This document shows, piece after piece, positions 21,100 to 32,829 of a DNA stretch of 64,000 bases. The stretch is from Forficula auricularia (taxonomy: Eukaryota; Arthropoda; Insecta; Dermaptera; Forficulidae), in assembly GCA_024734495.1 (NCBI GenBank), contig JALMQS010000128.1, forward strand, positions 25,212,711-25,276,710, written 5' to 3'. The notes beneath the pieces are model-generated. The model saw only the letters and a program-made list of their open reading frames with translations, was not told where the DNA came from and made no database searches. Each line of letters opens with the position of its first letter. Position 1 is the first letter of the stretch. The position numbers and the translations under genes were made by a program.

Positions 21100-23210
21100 A
21101 GCATGTAGTATTTTTCTTTCCTCTCTCCTTTTTCAGTGCTCTTTGGTGTTAAGAAATATTTTTATTCTCTCCATCATCAATAGAACAGATTATGTTTTTT
21201 ATTTGTGTGTCCATGCGTTTTTTTTTTTCAAATTATTATAATAACACGATAATAGCCAGTCAAGTTTATGGTGTGTGCAGAGTTTGTTCGAGTGCACGAA
21301 CGGTACCCTCTCGGCTAACCCCCCCCCCATTTAATAAATATTATATGAGTAATATGAGTTGTATTATATATACTTTTAGCATTTAGTATTTTAGTTTTAT
21401 AATTATTTTCCCTACAAAGCTTCTTTCCTCCAAAAAATTAATTGGCTATAGTTGCCTATACTTAAGGCGTTTTACTTTATTGAGGAATAGAAAGCTTTTA
21501 ATTAATATCTCAAATAATCAAATTAAATAATATCGTATATTTTCTATTCTTTCTAGGTGCCAAATCGATAATTGAAAAGTGAATGAAATTAATAATTGTT
21601 AAGTGGGTCAGCAGCAATTAATTGAAATTTCCTAATGAAATTGATTACTCTTTGTATATAAAAAAATATTATATAACGGATTCTTCTTCGTGCGAAACAG
21701 TAAATTGCATTGAACTCAGGTGATTTGCAAGACTATTATTTAAAATATGTTTATTGTTCATAATTTAAATATTTTTTCCTATTTAATAAATAGGAGTAAT
21801 TAATAACGCTGATAGACAAAAACAGAAATTTTCATTAGAAAATTTTTCTAAATAAATATCTTTATGAAAACAGTCATGACATTTTGTGATTTTTTACAAC
21901 TTAGGTTTTTGAGATGTTTTCGGCCAAAACTCCGTAAAAGATGATTTTGACACATTTTCTGAAATTCTATAGATATGGATCACCAATATTTCTGATCAAA
22001 ATATTTCGTATTCTTGATAGAAAAAAGCTTCCTCTTTTATTTTCAATTTTATTTTAGCTCAATCAGAACTCGATTTAGAGAAAAATAAAACTAAAATTTA
22101 TTTTTTAAATAATAACAAATAGAGATAAAGTTTTAGTAACTAGCTATACTTAAATCGTGTTTTAATTGAGTTAAAAACAACAAAGAAGCTTTTTATATTA
22201 ATGAAAAAATATATTTTGATTTTAAATATTGTTATCCTATATTTATATGGCCTCGAAAATATGTAAAAATGGGCTTTTTCCTTTATAAGTGTTTTAACGA
22301 AAAATATCTTAAAACTTTAGAACTGTTGTAAACAATCGAAAAACATCATGAGAATTAACCTACCAAACTCTAAATAGGATCCAATATTTGACTTTTTGAT
22401 CAATTTTTGTGTTTAGTGTAATCAATAGGAAGGACTATATATTTTAAAATGTATATTTATTATTTTTCAAGGGAGGATTATAGGAAAAAAAAGGAATTTT
22501 TCTCGAAGTACTCTGAGGTTTTACTGCATAGTCTTCAAGGTTAGCTTATACATATTAAACGCTTAAATAATTTTTTATTAATTTGAATTAAATAATAAAT
22601 TTAAGATATTTCTCCCCCTATAAAACTTTTTCTTGTTTTCCCAATGATTTATAATTTATTTTTACCTATTTAAATGGAATTTCAGTTACTGAACTTAAAC
22701 TTGCACTTTCTTATTATAAATTTTATATTATCCCTGAGGAGGTCACTTTAACTATTAAAAAAAAGTATAAAATTAAGCAGATATATTAATCGTGTATAGA
22801 GACTACTAAGAATTTAAAGCTCGAGTCAAAGATCTTATTATACTAGTATTATATCAGTTTAGAAAACTAAAATATAAAAATTCTGATTGCGACTGAATTA
22901 AATTTTCTTTTTAAATCTCTCTGGGACCAGAAATTGTTTATTTGAGTTTTCTATAACTTAAGTAAAATTTTCTAGCTCAGGAAAAAATTTCTATATATGT
23001 CGAAAGAATTTCGTTATCAAGGTTTAAAGCAAGTTTGTCTTATGGGCTCTAACTCGAGGGCCAATTCCTTTTGACATGAAATAAAACATATCTATTCTTT
23101 GATTTGGCTCTTAAATTCTTATATCAAGTTAATTTTTGGCAAAAAATAAAACCTCTATTGACATAAGATTTTTTAAAAATACCATTTTTTGTAAAAAAAA
23201 TTAAAAAAGT
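21100..23210. other. intron-like AT-rich sequence, no gene seen
   Basis: No element ends or frames of interest. A C-run lies at about 21321-21328. Base composition is close to 75 percent A+T throughout. Confidence 0.45.
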
Positions 23211-23289
23211 CATTTGTTTTTGTTCATAAGTATTATTAATTTTAATTACTTTATTGTTTATTTAATTATATATTTTATTCATTTTTTTA

Positions 23290-23366
23290 GAACAACAAAA
23301 TCATTTCGAGTCATGTGATCATCCATCGGCTGGCTGCGAGATTAAGCACTCTATTTAAACGACGAG
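23290..23366 (+). other. exon-like segment X, first copy
   Basis: ATTTTTTTAG|AACAACAAAATC offers a 3' splice site. ACGACGAG|GTTAGTAT at the end offers a 5' splice site 76 bp later. The first frame is open (NNKIISSHVIIHRLAARLST). A diverged copy with the same boundary signals lies at 27191-27263. I do not recognise a product, and it may be noncoding. Confidence 0.35.
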
Positions 23367-23519
23367 GTTAGTATACTTATATAACGAAATATTCGAGAAA
23401 TAAGTATTATTCTTTTAAAAGTTTGCGCACAGATTCAAGAAGGAAATAGATCTCATTTTACTTAGATGGCCATAAACCGAGCTTTATATAAATGAAAGGA
23501 TTCTACTAGGCCCTGGAAA

Positions 23520-23700
23520 TCTATATATATAAAAATCAATCTGTGTTCGTTGGTTGGTTGGTTCCAATGAACTTCGACACCGTTTATCCGATTGAGATGA
23601 AATTTTGAACACATATTTATCACAGTCTATAGGATGATGATGATATAGTTTCATCAATTTAAAATTAATTTCATTTTTCAATTTTATTTAAAGGCCATAA
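23520..23700 (+). repeat. family E left-end-like fragment
   Basis: TCTATATATATAAAAATCAA followed by GTTCGTTGGTTGG and CCGATTGAGATGAAATTTTG is the typical start of a dispersed insect repeat whose other end (ACAAGAATTGCTCGTTTAAT) occurs at 37780, 59680 and 60870. No coding. Confidence 0.4.
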
Positions 23701-23874
23701 ATTTTATTCAAAGCTCTAAAAGGGTCATGAAATAATGAAAAAGGTTAAAATGGTCAGGCCGACAAACAAAGAACCCCTCTTCACAAAGGAAGTTAGCATT
23801 TTTTTTTCATTTTCTTTTTTTTAAAGTTTGAAAATATCATAGAGAGATTACTCATAAAAAAATGACACACGTTA

Positions 23875-25346
23875 TAAATGTATAGCAATATAGTATACAT
23901 ATAAGTTAAAGGTATAAACAGGGCCGGGCTAAGAGAAAATTTTACTACAAGCATGAAATATTTTTGCACCCCCCCCAACAAATTTAGCAACAATCATAAT
24001 AGAACAATATACATGTAGAGGTATATAGTATACATATAAGTTAAAGGTATAAACAGGGCCGGGCTAAGAGAAAATTTTACTACAAGCATGAAATATTTTT
24101 GCCCCCCCCCAACAAATTTAGCAACAATCATAATAGAACAATATACATGTAGAGGTATATAGTATACATATAAGTTAAAGGTATAAACAGGGCCGGGCTA
24201 AGAGAAAATTTATATTTTTGCCCCCCCCCCCAGCTAATTTAGCAACAATCATAATAGAACAATATACATGTAGAGGTATATAGTATACATATAAGTTAAA
24301 GGTATAAACAGGGCCGGGCTAAGAGAAAATTTATATTTTTGCGCCCCCCCCAACAAATTTAGCAACAATCATAATAGAACAATATACATGTAGAGGTATA
24401 TAGTATACATATAAGTTAAAGGTATAAACAGGGCCGGGCTAAGAGAAAATTTATATTTTTGCGCCCCCCCAACAAATTTAGCAACAATCATAATAGAACA
24501 ATATACATGTAGAGGTATATAGTATACATATAAGTTAAAGAGTATAAACAGGGCCGGGCTAGAGAAAATTTATATTTTTGCGCCCCCCCACAGCTAATTT
24601 AGCAACAATCATAATAGAACAATATACATGTAGAGGTATATAGTATACATATAAGTTAAAGGTATAAACAGGGCCGGGCTAAGAGAAAATTTATATTTTT
24701 GCGCCCCCCCCAACTAATTTAGCAACAATCATAATAGAACAATATACATGTAGAGGTATATAGTATACACTATAAGTTAAAGGTATAAACAGGGCCGGGC
24801 TAAGAGAAAATTTATATTTTTGCTCCCCCCCCAGCAAATTTAGCAACAATCATAATAGAACAATATACATGTGAGGTATATAGTATACATATAAGTTAAA
24901 GGTATAAACAGGGCCGGGCTAAGAGAAAATTTATATTTTTGCCCCCCCCCAACTAATTTAGCAACAATCATAATAGAACAATATACATGTAGAGGTATAT
25001 AGTATACATATAAGTTAAAGGTATAAACAGGACCGGGCTAAGAGAAAATTTATATTTTGCACCCCCCCAGCAAATTTAGCAACAATCATAATAGAACAAT
25101 ATACATGTAGAGGTATATAGTATACATATAAGTTAAAGGTATAAACAGGGCCGGGCTAAGAGAAAATTTATATTTTTGCGCCCCCCCCAGCAAATTTAGC
25201 AACAATCATAATAGAACAATATACATGTAGAGGTATATAGTATACATATAAGTTAAAGGTATAAACAGGGCCGGGTTAAGAGAAAATTTATATTTTTGCA
25301 CCCCCCCAGCAAATTTAGCAACAATCATAATAGAACAATATACATT
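23875..25346. repeat. satellite: 12 tandem copies of a ~120-bp unit carrying a hAT-type terminus
   Basis: Copies start with CAGGGCCGGGCTAAGAG at 23919, 24054, 24188, 24309, 24429, 24549, 24669, 24790, 24909, 25028, 25146 and 25266. The first two units are 134-135 bp (they retain ACTACAAGCATGAAAT); the rest are 118-121 bp. Each unit holds a C-run of 7 to 10, AGCAACAATCATAATAGAAC and TATAGTATACATATAAGTTA. CAGGGCCGG is a common hAT terminal motif, so the unit seems to be a solo transposon end plus flank that was amplified. Copies differ mainly in the C-run and in one-base indels, so the array is young or homogenised. Confidence 0.9.
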
Positions 25347-25604
25347 TGGGCCAGTAAAATAGAATCTTCAAATATATCTATTCAAGACTTTATTATAGAA
25401 TAACAGTACTAATAAAACTTCAATAAACAAGTTGCGTGGGGGTCAGGGGCAAAGCCCCTCCCTCAGTAAGGGGCCCGACAGGCCGCCTCATGCTAGTCTA
25501 GAGTATAAAAATGTAATCGATTTTCTTTAAGAGATCTCTTTTAAGATGTGTGGAAACTTTTTTTTAATAATAATATTAAAAAAAATTAATATAGTACTCC
25601 CGAG

Positions 25605-25869
25605 CAAGGGCGGATACAGGAATTTTTTATGGGGGGGGGGGGGGGAGAATGTATTTATTAAAGTATATACTTTTTATCTCAGAAGTGTATCTGCGATCGA
25701 ATTGTCCAAGCGGGGGGGGGGGGGGTCGGAGACGCCTCCCTCCCCAACACACACACACACACATATAGAACTTTATTTTCAATTTAAAATTTTTTTAAAA
25801 AAATAAATGTTTTTTTTACCAGGCACGGGCCTCTATGGGCCCCTTCCGCCCCCCCTAGATCCGCCCTTG
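25605..25869. mobile_element. hAT MITE, 265 bp, 8-bp TSD
   Basis: Termini are CAAGGGCGGATACAGG and CCTAGATCCGCCCTTG, inverted with two mismatches. Flanks are CTCCCGAG (25597-25604) and CTCCCGGG (25870-25877), an 8-bp duplication with one change. The interior contains runs of 15 and 13 G, a (CA)n tract and GATCGAATTGTCCAAGC, also found at about 16955 in inverse orientation. No protein. Confidence 0.85.
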
Positions 25870-26099
25870 CTCCCGGGGGATAGGACCCTCCGACATGCAA
25901 TATAAATATATTATATATCTATTAAAATCTTTGATATGACCTAAATTCATTTTTCGTTAATAAAAAAATATTTTTTTCATGAATTCACCTGAAAAATAAT
26001 TCTAAGATCTCAAAATTTTCAGATTATCTTTCAATTACAAATCTAATTACTTTCATTTTACTATTCATTATTTTAATTTAATATTTTTTAAAGTAATTT

Positions 26100-26705
26100 T
26101 TTCTTTTTTCTTTCATGAACAATTATTGCTTTTCTTGTGCTTGCGGTCTTTCGTCACATTCGTGTTCCTCGTCTCAACAGCGCACCAAACTTGAGTATAA
26201 AACTTTTTCATATTATTTAATTATTTCAACTGTTTCTATAACGTTCACAACTCGTTTGAAAAAATCAAATGCATGCTCAGTTCCTTTTATGCATTAAATA
26301 AAAGAAACTACTCAAGCACCTGACGGTTTCAAGACTGTTGCAAACGCTGTATTAGTATGTTTCTTTTACAGGATACCCTTGTAGCTACAATCATTTAACG
26401 TAAAATTTAACTTCTGGCTTTCATTTTAAATTTAAACAAATAATATACAAAAATAATTTTAGATCGAATTTCTCATTTACTTAAATACATTTTTAATTTA
26501 ATTTAGTTTTTCATGATTTTTTTGAAATTTTTATTATTAATAAATTAAATTTATTTTTATATCTTTTAAAGTGTTTTGAAATCAATTTTATTTTTAAATA
26601 GTTTCTTTGAAATTATTAAGTTTTTAAAATATCTAGAAAATTAGACCAGGGATTTTCAGTTTCCCATTTCCTGTTATCGACCAACGTGGGAATGCCTTTT
26701 GAATA
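26100..26705 (+). repeat. exon-like block Y-V-Z, first copy of a tandem duplication
   Basis: Three exon-like edges occur in order: CTCGTCTCAACAG|CGCACC (26180), TTTCTTTTACAG|GATACCC (26371), and GACCAGGGATTTTCAG with TTTCCC...ATCAG|GTGAGTAA (26645-26703). The same order with conserved sequence recurs at 28270-28935, offset 2.17-2.2 kb. In Z the frame FPISCYRPTWECLLNKIR aligns with FPIQSPTAWRQPTWEYLLD in the second copy, which hints at former coding. The frame at 26115-26297 is in a different reading and I do not support it. Confidence 0.4.
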
Positions 26706-26913
26706 AAATCAGGTGAGTAAATTCGAATTCGTCTACGACACTGGCACTGCACACGGGCGAATCACGCATTCGTAATTTAACTTAGTCACAGAAATTTTAA
26801 AGTGCAAATGCTAAGTTTTTCCAACTACAGTGCAAGTGTAGTAAGTCGAATTCAATTTTAGAAAATTTTATATTTAATATTTTCCTATATTGAAAAATCA
26901 TTGTTTTTTACAG

Positions 26914-26957
26914 GAAAGAAGCCATCACTTCTTCTTCAGGTCTTTAAGATCTCTCTG
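26914..26957 (+). other. exon-like segment W
   Basis: TTGTTTTTTACAG|GAAAGAAG is a strong 3' splice site, and ATCTCTCTG|GTTAGTTT a possible 5' site 44 bp later. No second copy was recognised. Function unknown. Confidence 0.3.
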
Positions 26958-27190
26958 GTTAGTTTATATTTATTTATATCTATAATAAATCATTTATAAA
27001 TTATTATTATTATGTACATTTTTTACACCTTTTTTGAAGTAGTACCATAGTAAGAGTAAGAAAATAGTTTTTATATGAATACAAATTTTTGCATTATTCA
27101 AATTGATTTATAAATGAATTTATTGAAACAATTTCTCTCACATATACATATATAATTTTAATGATTAATTTTTAATTCATTTATTTAAAG

Positions 27191-27263
27191 ATGACAAAAT
27201 CATCTAGAGAACTACGAGGAAATTGGCTGTCTGCGAGTTTAAGCCTTATATTTTAACGACGAG
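27191..27263 (+). other. exon-like segment X', second copy
   Basis: TTTATTTAAAG|ATGACAAAATC and ACGACGAG|GTTAGTAT mirror the boundaries of X at 23290. The shared core is GGCTG..CTGCGAG.TTAAGC and TTTAA(A)CGACGAG. No frame is clearly open in both copies. Confidence 0.35.
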
Positions 27264-28269
27264 GTTAGTATCTCTCCTTCTATTTACTATAGATATTTAG
27301 AGAAAATGATTTAATCTATTTTAGCAAACCTTAGAAAAATCAAATTAATTTAAAAATCTTCTATAAATTTCATCAGTTCTAATTATCAATTAAATATCAA
27401 TTTAACTTGTCTTTTACTTAGTGATTCAAACGCTTTTTCTCGTATAGTGAATTCGACTTAGTGCATTAGTACTGCACTAGTACTAGCTACGCATGCATAC
27501 TTTAACTTTCCCTCTAAAAAATATGTCAGGTCACCATGCGTTGTACGTATCAGTTTTTTTTTATATAAATGAAATACAATTCTAAATCTTTAATTTGCCA
27601 ATAGATTTCTCCCTATTAATTTTAGATCAAAAGTGTAATAGATATTCAGAACTAAAAATTGCATCAAATTAACTAATATATTCGAGAGGAAATATTATCA
27701 GTAGATAGAAAACATCTAAAAATTAAATAATTATACAAACATGGTTTCAATTTAAGATATCACGATTTCTCCGGAATTAGTGAAGCTAACTAATATCTTA
27801 AAACATGGTGTGAGGATTAGTGTTAAGACGTAAATGCTTACTAAGAAAGTTTTTTTGGAAAAATTCAGATTTTAAAAGGGTGAAATAAGAGAAAAAACTT
27901 TAAAATCACACGTTTTCATCCGTTTTTATCATGATTTCTCTGGACTTAACAGGGACTAAAAATTTGAAATTTTGCACATACATTAATTTTTAAAACGTAA
28001 AATTCATAAATTCTAAAATTAACTGTAGATTTTTTACTGATAATTGAGAACAAATTTTAAAATTAAAATGACATTTTATTTTTCTGCCTTTATTTATATA
28101 AGTGAAATAAATGCAAAAATATGTTTGTCCTAGAGGAGCTCCCATGACTGCCCCCCTTCGATAAGCCACGAAAAGCTAGTTGATTCACTAACAAAATTGG
28201 TTGAATAAATATCTCATTAACAAATTGAATTAGCCTTATTGTTTTTATTATTATAATTTAATTTTCTAC

Positions 28270-28935
28270 ATTTTTTTAACTTGCTTTTTCTCTTTTCTTT
28301 CGTGATCATCATCCATGATGTTCTGATGCTGTCATTCGTCACATCTGATACATTCACGTTCTTCACATCAATAGCGCACCAAAATGTAAGTAGAGTCTTT
28401 TTTTTAGCATGGCATTTAGTTAACGTTAGAATAAAATTCAATGGGATTTTTTTTCATTTTGACTTTCATTATTATTTAGCTTAGACAGTTTACATTAGAA
28501 ACAAAAAATTAGGATGTTTTTTTCTTACAGCTACCCTTTATTTAGTAGTTAAAAAAAGTTTGACCTATAAATTTTACATAATTTAAAATTCAATTCTATA
28601 TTTTTATATTTTTCAAAAAGTAAATTAATGATTACTATTTCTTAAAAATTAATTGATAGATTTAAATATATAATCGTAAATTTTAGAAAGAAATTTGATT
28701 CATAACATTTAAATCTTAGTCTTTTTCAAGTTAAATTATTATCAGAAATTAAAATTTTTCTCTTTTAAATAATTATAATCACTTTTTTGAAATAAATAAT
28801 TTTTCAATAGCTTGCATTAAAATTTTTTAAAATTAGTTAAATCAGGGATTTTCAGTTTCCCCATTCAGTCACCAACTGCCTGGCGTCAGCCAACTTGGGA
28901 ATATCTTCTGGATATGGTGGAAATTTTCGCCCAAA
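28270..28935 (+). repeat. exon-like block Y'-V'-Z', second copy
   Basis: Homologous to 26100-26705: TTCGTCACAT and TAGCGCACCAAAAT|GTAAGTAG (28392, a near-perfect 5' splice site lost in the first copy), GTTTTTTTCTTACAG|CTACCC (28531), and CAGGGATTTTCAGTTTCCCC (28850) leading to CAACTTGGGAATATCTTCTG. Conservation of splice-site words across diverged flanks is what supports an exon origin. Confidence 0.4.
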
Positions 28936-29760
28936 AAATGGTAGATTTTCCGTCATAAGTAGGGCATTGTTGTTGTAATTGGAGGAATTTTAGCCATTTC
29001 ATCGCCTCGACCACCGATGGATTCACCATTTTAGAGATCTTAAGATTCAAATTGTAGAAGTGAAAATTTTAAATTTAAAATTTCACTAACTTAGGTTTAA
29101 CAGAAGTAGTAATAAAATTCATAGTATAGAAGGGAGGTGGGATATGCCATGCCAACAATGATGGGTTCTTTTTCTGTGTTTGGGATCTGCATTCTTCTCT
29201 CTGATATCGTACCTGGTGAGAACGAATGTGGTGTCGTCTATCTTAGGCCTCTGATGGATACTCTGTTTAAATTTAAGTCCTATGTTTAGCTCTAAGTTAT
29301 CCCCTATTTTAATTCTAGTTTTCTCGCATTGTTAGGACCCGGTTATCCAAAAGAGAGCTAAAATCGACTTCACCCATTTGTTTGATCCAAGAACGAGTCA
29401 TGATGGAAGTGACCGATTCGATCTGATTTTCATAGATCGAGGTCCAGGTTCTTGTGTCTGCATGTTTTATGTTTTACCGAAAGTCGTCACTTGACGCGTT
29501 GTTCAAATGGAACAATGGGGTGGTAATGGGAGCCTGGTGATCTTTGAGAATTTGAGGGCGGATTTGAGGTGGCTCTATGAACTGGAACGGGCCAGAAGGT
29601 TGTTCCGTTGCTTCTCCAGGATTAGCTTGGTGAAGTGAGCGGCTGCCTTGTGGCTAGGGCACGAGGGCTCCCCGACCGTTTGGTGGAGACGGGGTATCAC
29701 ATTACCCCTAAAGCTCTTTTTCGACCCACTTCCCTGCTTCTAATTGCACATAAATAAGTG
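28936..29760 (-). other. coding-like GC-richer segment, unidentified
   Basis: The minus strand contains two consecutive open stretches interrupted by stops. One reads QPSGPFQFIEPPQIRPQILK then DHQAPITTPLFHLNNASSDD (about 29540-29430). The next reads TWTSIYENQIESVTSIMTRS then WIKQMGEVDFSSLLDN (about 29450-29340). GC content is near 48 percent, against about 25 percent around it. On the plus strand a 43-codon frame at 29158-29289 begins MMGSFSVFGICILLSDIVPG. I recognise no family. It may be a decayed retroelement gag-like region or an old gene fragment. Confidence 0.3.
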
Positions 29761-29769
29761 TTTTTTTGT

Positions 29770-29832
29770 CTGTACTATAAAAGTAAGGACTGCCCGTGTC
29801 AGTCGCGTGCAACTTAGGCAAATAGGTATAAG
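29770..29832 (+). promoter_or_regulatory. possible TATA/Inr promoter
   Basis: TATAAAA at 29776-29782 lies 25 bp before the A of an initiator TCAGTCG (A at 29801), and AATAG|GTATAAG follows as a donor-like site. It may be an LTR or gene promoter. No transcript can be traced from it. Confidence 0.25.
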
Positions 29833-30818
29833 CTAGGTAGGATTTTTTTCAGCTCGCCCTGGTTCCGTTCCAAATTCGTATTCCAAAAAATCAAAGCCAC
29901 TCTCACTGATACAGATTTCTTCATGCTTCCCACGGTCTGTTATGTTTCATATCAATCACAATCATTTATATATATACTGAACCGAGTGATTGATTGATTT
30001 ACCGCGAGTTTTACTTTCATTTACTATCTGCTCCTAGGTTAATATGCCGGAGTATGAAGTAAATGAAAGTTTGTTATTAATGTGTTCTTTCGAGATGTTT
30101 AAGATGCAGCTCCTGAACTCTGATCGGGTTTCTTCTTTATATCAAACGATCGGCGATAATGAAGGTGAATATTCGTTTTTAAAAACAATTTATTTTTAGT
30201 GTAAAAATCTATAATATTTGTTTCTTCTTGAGTTAGAGTTCTATAAATCCAAAGTTTTATTTTTTTAATTAAAATAAACACTAACCAAAAAATAGTTTTT
30301 ACTTTTTCGAAATTACATAGAAAAAAAGTTTAGCCTTTCTCTTTCTTCCTTTTTGGGTCCTCTACAATTAAATGCTATTTTTCTCTTATTCTTGCACTTT
30401 TTTAAACCCAGTCCCATTTCTTCTTTACCATACCAGAGTATGAAGAAGAAATAAAATTGTTTTTTTTTTTATAATTTCTCAAAAAGTTCTCATAAGATAT
30501 TGCTAAAAAAAAATTAAGTCAATGGATCAAGACCCGCAAAAAGTATAATTATACTAAATTAACTAAAATTAATATGTTCAGAGATATTTATTATTATTTG
30601 AAAATGTCTGTTAGAGGGAAGGGGGATGAGGCCAAACTACCAATAAGATTCAGAACGAAATTTAATATTTAGTCATTATAGACCAAGATGAAGAACCTAG
30701 TTGATTTTGGTTGAAATTGGATCTCGCAAAATTAACGTTTAGTTTTGTATCTTTTGAAGGCAAAATAATTAAATATTTCGTCAATATCTCTCTAGCTCTA
30801 GAGATCTAGAGTCTAGAG

Positions 30819-31949
30819 CAGTGGTTCCCAACCTTTTGTGGCCCATCGCCCCTTTCTGGAGGTTGACTAACACCTATCGCCCCCTTTTCATTTTCATTGT
30901 ATGCCTAATTTTAATTTGAAGTAAAGTGTAAATAATAAAGCAGTTGTGTTATTTTAAACAATTTTATTACCGTATATAAAAAAAACCAAAGCAGTTTTAT
31001 CCGGTCACTCTTAAATAAAATAGAAAAAAATTAAAATATACATTTTTTACAGATTTTTTTGAAGAACAAAGAAGTGAAATAATTATTGTAACTAAGATCA
31101 TTGACGTACATTTAAAAAACAGGAGTACATGTTTTCATTTTTAAATTGGAATCTGCAAAAATTAAGAAATTTCACAGTTAAAATTTGAAAAAATAAATGA
31201 AAGTTTGAAAACTTTGTTATTGTTTTATTTTATCTTTTCAATGGCTACCTTGTGCTTGGTGGATTTTAGTTAAAGCTTCAATATCCGGCTTTATGTTCGT
31301 CAAGTCCAGAGTGCAAGTCTCCTTTGAGGCAAAGTATATTTCTTTGTTTTGTGAGGAGCTGAACAACAGAACTAAATCCTTTTTCAACTAAATATGTTGA
31401 CGGGAACGAGATGAGAAGTGGTTGTTTTTCCCCATAGATGTGGATAAGTGTCCACCCGCTTCACCCAGGCTAACTCCTAACCGCTCTGCTTGAAAATGAT
31501 TTTCGCCTCACAGTCATACTTCAGATCTAGAAACTCCGTCTGCAAAGAGTTATCAAGCTTATCCACAGCTTCAAACGAGAATGGATCTAGAATCCAATCA
31601 GGAATTTGTAACTTAGTCAAATCTACAAATCTTGATTCTATGTCAGTTTTTAACTGGTCAAGGTGATCAGTAAAAATTAGGATTTTGTCTTCTGGGAGTT
31701 CAGGAGTCTCGTTATCTGACATTATTTATATTTGAGAATGAAAATTCAATTTAACAACTCGCAAGAGAAGGATTCCATTTCTTTGCACGTAAGGGTATTT
31801 TAATTTTCCTTCTTTGAATACTCATCGCCCCCCAATCGCCCCCTACTCAATTATCGCCCCCCAATCGCCCCTTACTCAATTATCGCCCCCCCCCCGCATA
31901 ACCCAAATCGCCCCTTGGGGGGCGATCGCCCCTAGGTTGGGAACCACTG
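30819..31949 (-). mobile_element. hAT element with ZBED/SCAN-like transposase remnant
   Basis: Termini CAGTGGTTCCCAACCT and AGGTTGGGAACCACTG are perfect 16-bp inverted repeats, typical of Charlie-like hATs. The flanks resemble each other (GTCTAGAG, GTCTGAGCCTAGAG) but are not a clean 8-bp duplication. The minus strand keeps 81 codons (31722-31477; MSDNETPELPEDKILIFTDH..., FVDLTKLQIPDWILDPF) and then, after a stop, a C-terminal dimerisation-like piece near 31420-31270 (VLLFSSSQNKEIYF, DLTNIKPDIEALTKIHQAQG). These match the end of ZBED5/FAM200-type hAT transposases. BED finger and catalytic core are deleted, leaving a non-autonomous 1.1-kb derivative. C-rich words CATCGCCCC and CAATCGCCCC repeat near both ends. 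Confidence 0.85.
31477..31722 (-). pseudogene. hAT transposase fragment (ZBED5-like region)
   Basis: 81 codons beginning MSDNETPELPED. The segment LEQLK/DIESRF-like spacing, then DWILDPFSFEAVDKLDNSLQ and EFLDLKYDCEAKIIFK, corresponds to the region before the hAT dimerisation domain in ZBED5-type proteins. The Met start is probably not the original one, because the upstream BED finger and DDE region are missing. A stop after KQSG separates it from the readable dimerisation segment downstream. It lies wholly inside the 30819-31949 element, so it is not a host gene. Confidence 0.75.
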
Positions 31950-31999
31950 GTCTGAGCCTAGAGCATAATCAAGAGTATCTTTTCTTCAATCTTCATCTT

Positions 32000-32820
32000 G
32001 GCCCTTGCATATTCAATTCTCGCCTATCCATCTGCTGTTCTCAAAAGTTATTTAAGAAAAATTGATTTCGCATTTGAAATTACTTAATTTTTTTATATAC
32101 CTACAATATTTATTAATCATGAGGTCAACAATTATTAATGCCCAAAATTAGTATTTAATCAATTGAGACCATTATTCTTATGCCTGATGATTGACAATTG
32201 CTTGTTGAAACAAATTGTTATAGTATTTGTTGCCTATAATTGTGTATCTATTATAAACTACATTTATTATAGGTAGTGTAGTATAAATTTTTCACTATAG
32301 AATTTTCATTTAGAATCTTGTAGAGTAATTTCAACAAATAAATATTTCCCGTGTAAGAGGCTATTGAAAAAAATAATTGCTTTGGATCTACTATACTCAA
32401 ACATAGGAAGAAACAAATATTTTATTCATTAAAAAATTAAGTTAGCTCTGAAAATAGAATCTGATAATATATGTTAATTTAACAAATATTAACTGTTGAT
32501 GATATATCTGGTCAACAATATTATAACACTAATCGATTTTATTTCCATTACTTAACAAATAAATAACATAGAGTGAATAGTAGGCCACATCAAATACAAA
32601 AAACTTCTATTATTAATTTCCTTAAAAATGATATTTTTTGAGATATTAGCTATTTATTTTGAAAAAAATAAGGCCCCAACAAGGGACTAATTTTCTTCAC
32701 AGAAATTTATTAGATAAATCAAATAAACCGAGGAGGATTAAGCTGATTGTAGGCCCCTGAAGGGGATAATTTCGAGGTCCGGGGACCTCAACTCCAAAGT
32801 AAAAAAACATGTTTATTAGT
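32000..32820. other. AT-rich sequence, no gene seen
   Basis: No supported feature. A GC-richer patch (AGGCCCCTGAAGGGG and GTCCGGGGACCTC, about 32750-32790) immediately precedes the next palindrome. Confidence 0.4.
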
Positions 32821-32829
32821 AAAGATTTT

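Noticed and set aside
23875..25346. CRISPR array
   Set aside because: Units of about 120 bp repeat as wholes, with no unique spacers, in eukaryotic repeat-rich DNA.
25546..25806. 86-codon frame as a gene
   Set aside because: It lies over the G-runs and CA tract of a 265-bp hAT MITE.
28217..28441. Fibronectin-III-like exon on the minus strand (VKNVNVSDVTNDSIRTSW)
   Set aside because: The resemblance is short, there is no minus-strand acceptor at its edge, and the homologous block at 26100 does not keep the frame. The plus-strand splice words are better supported.
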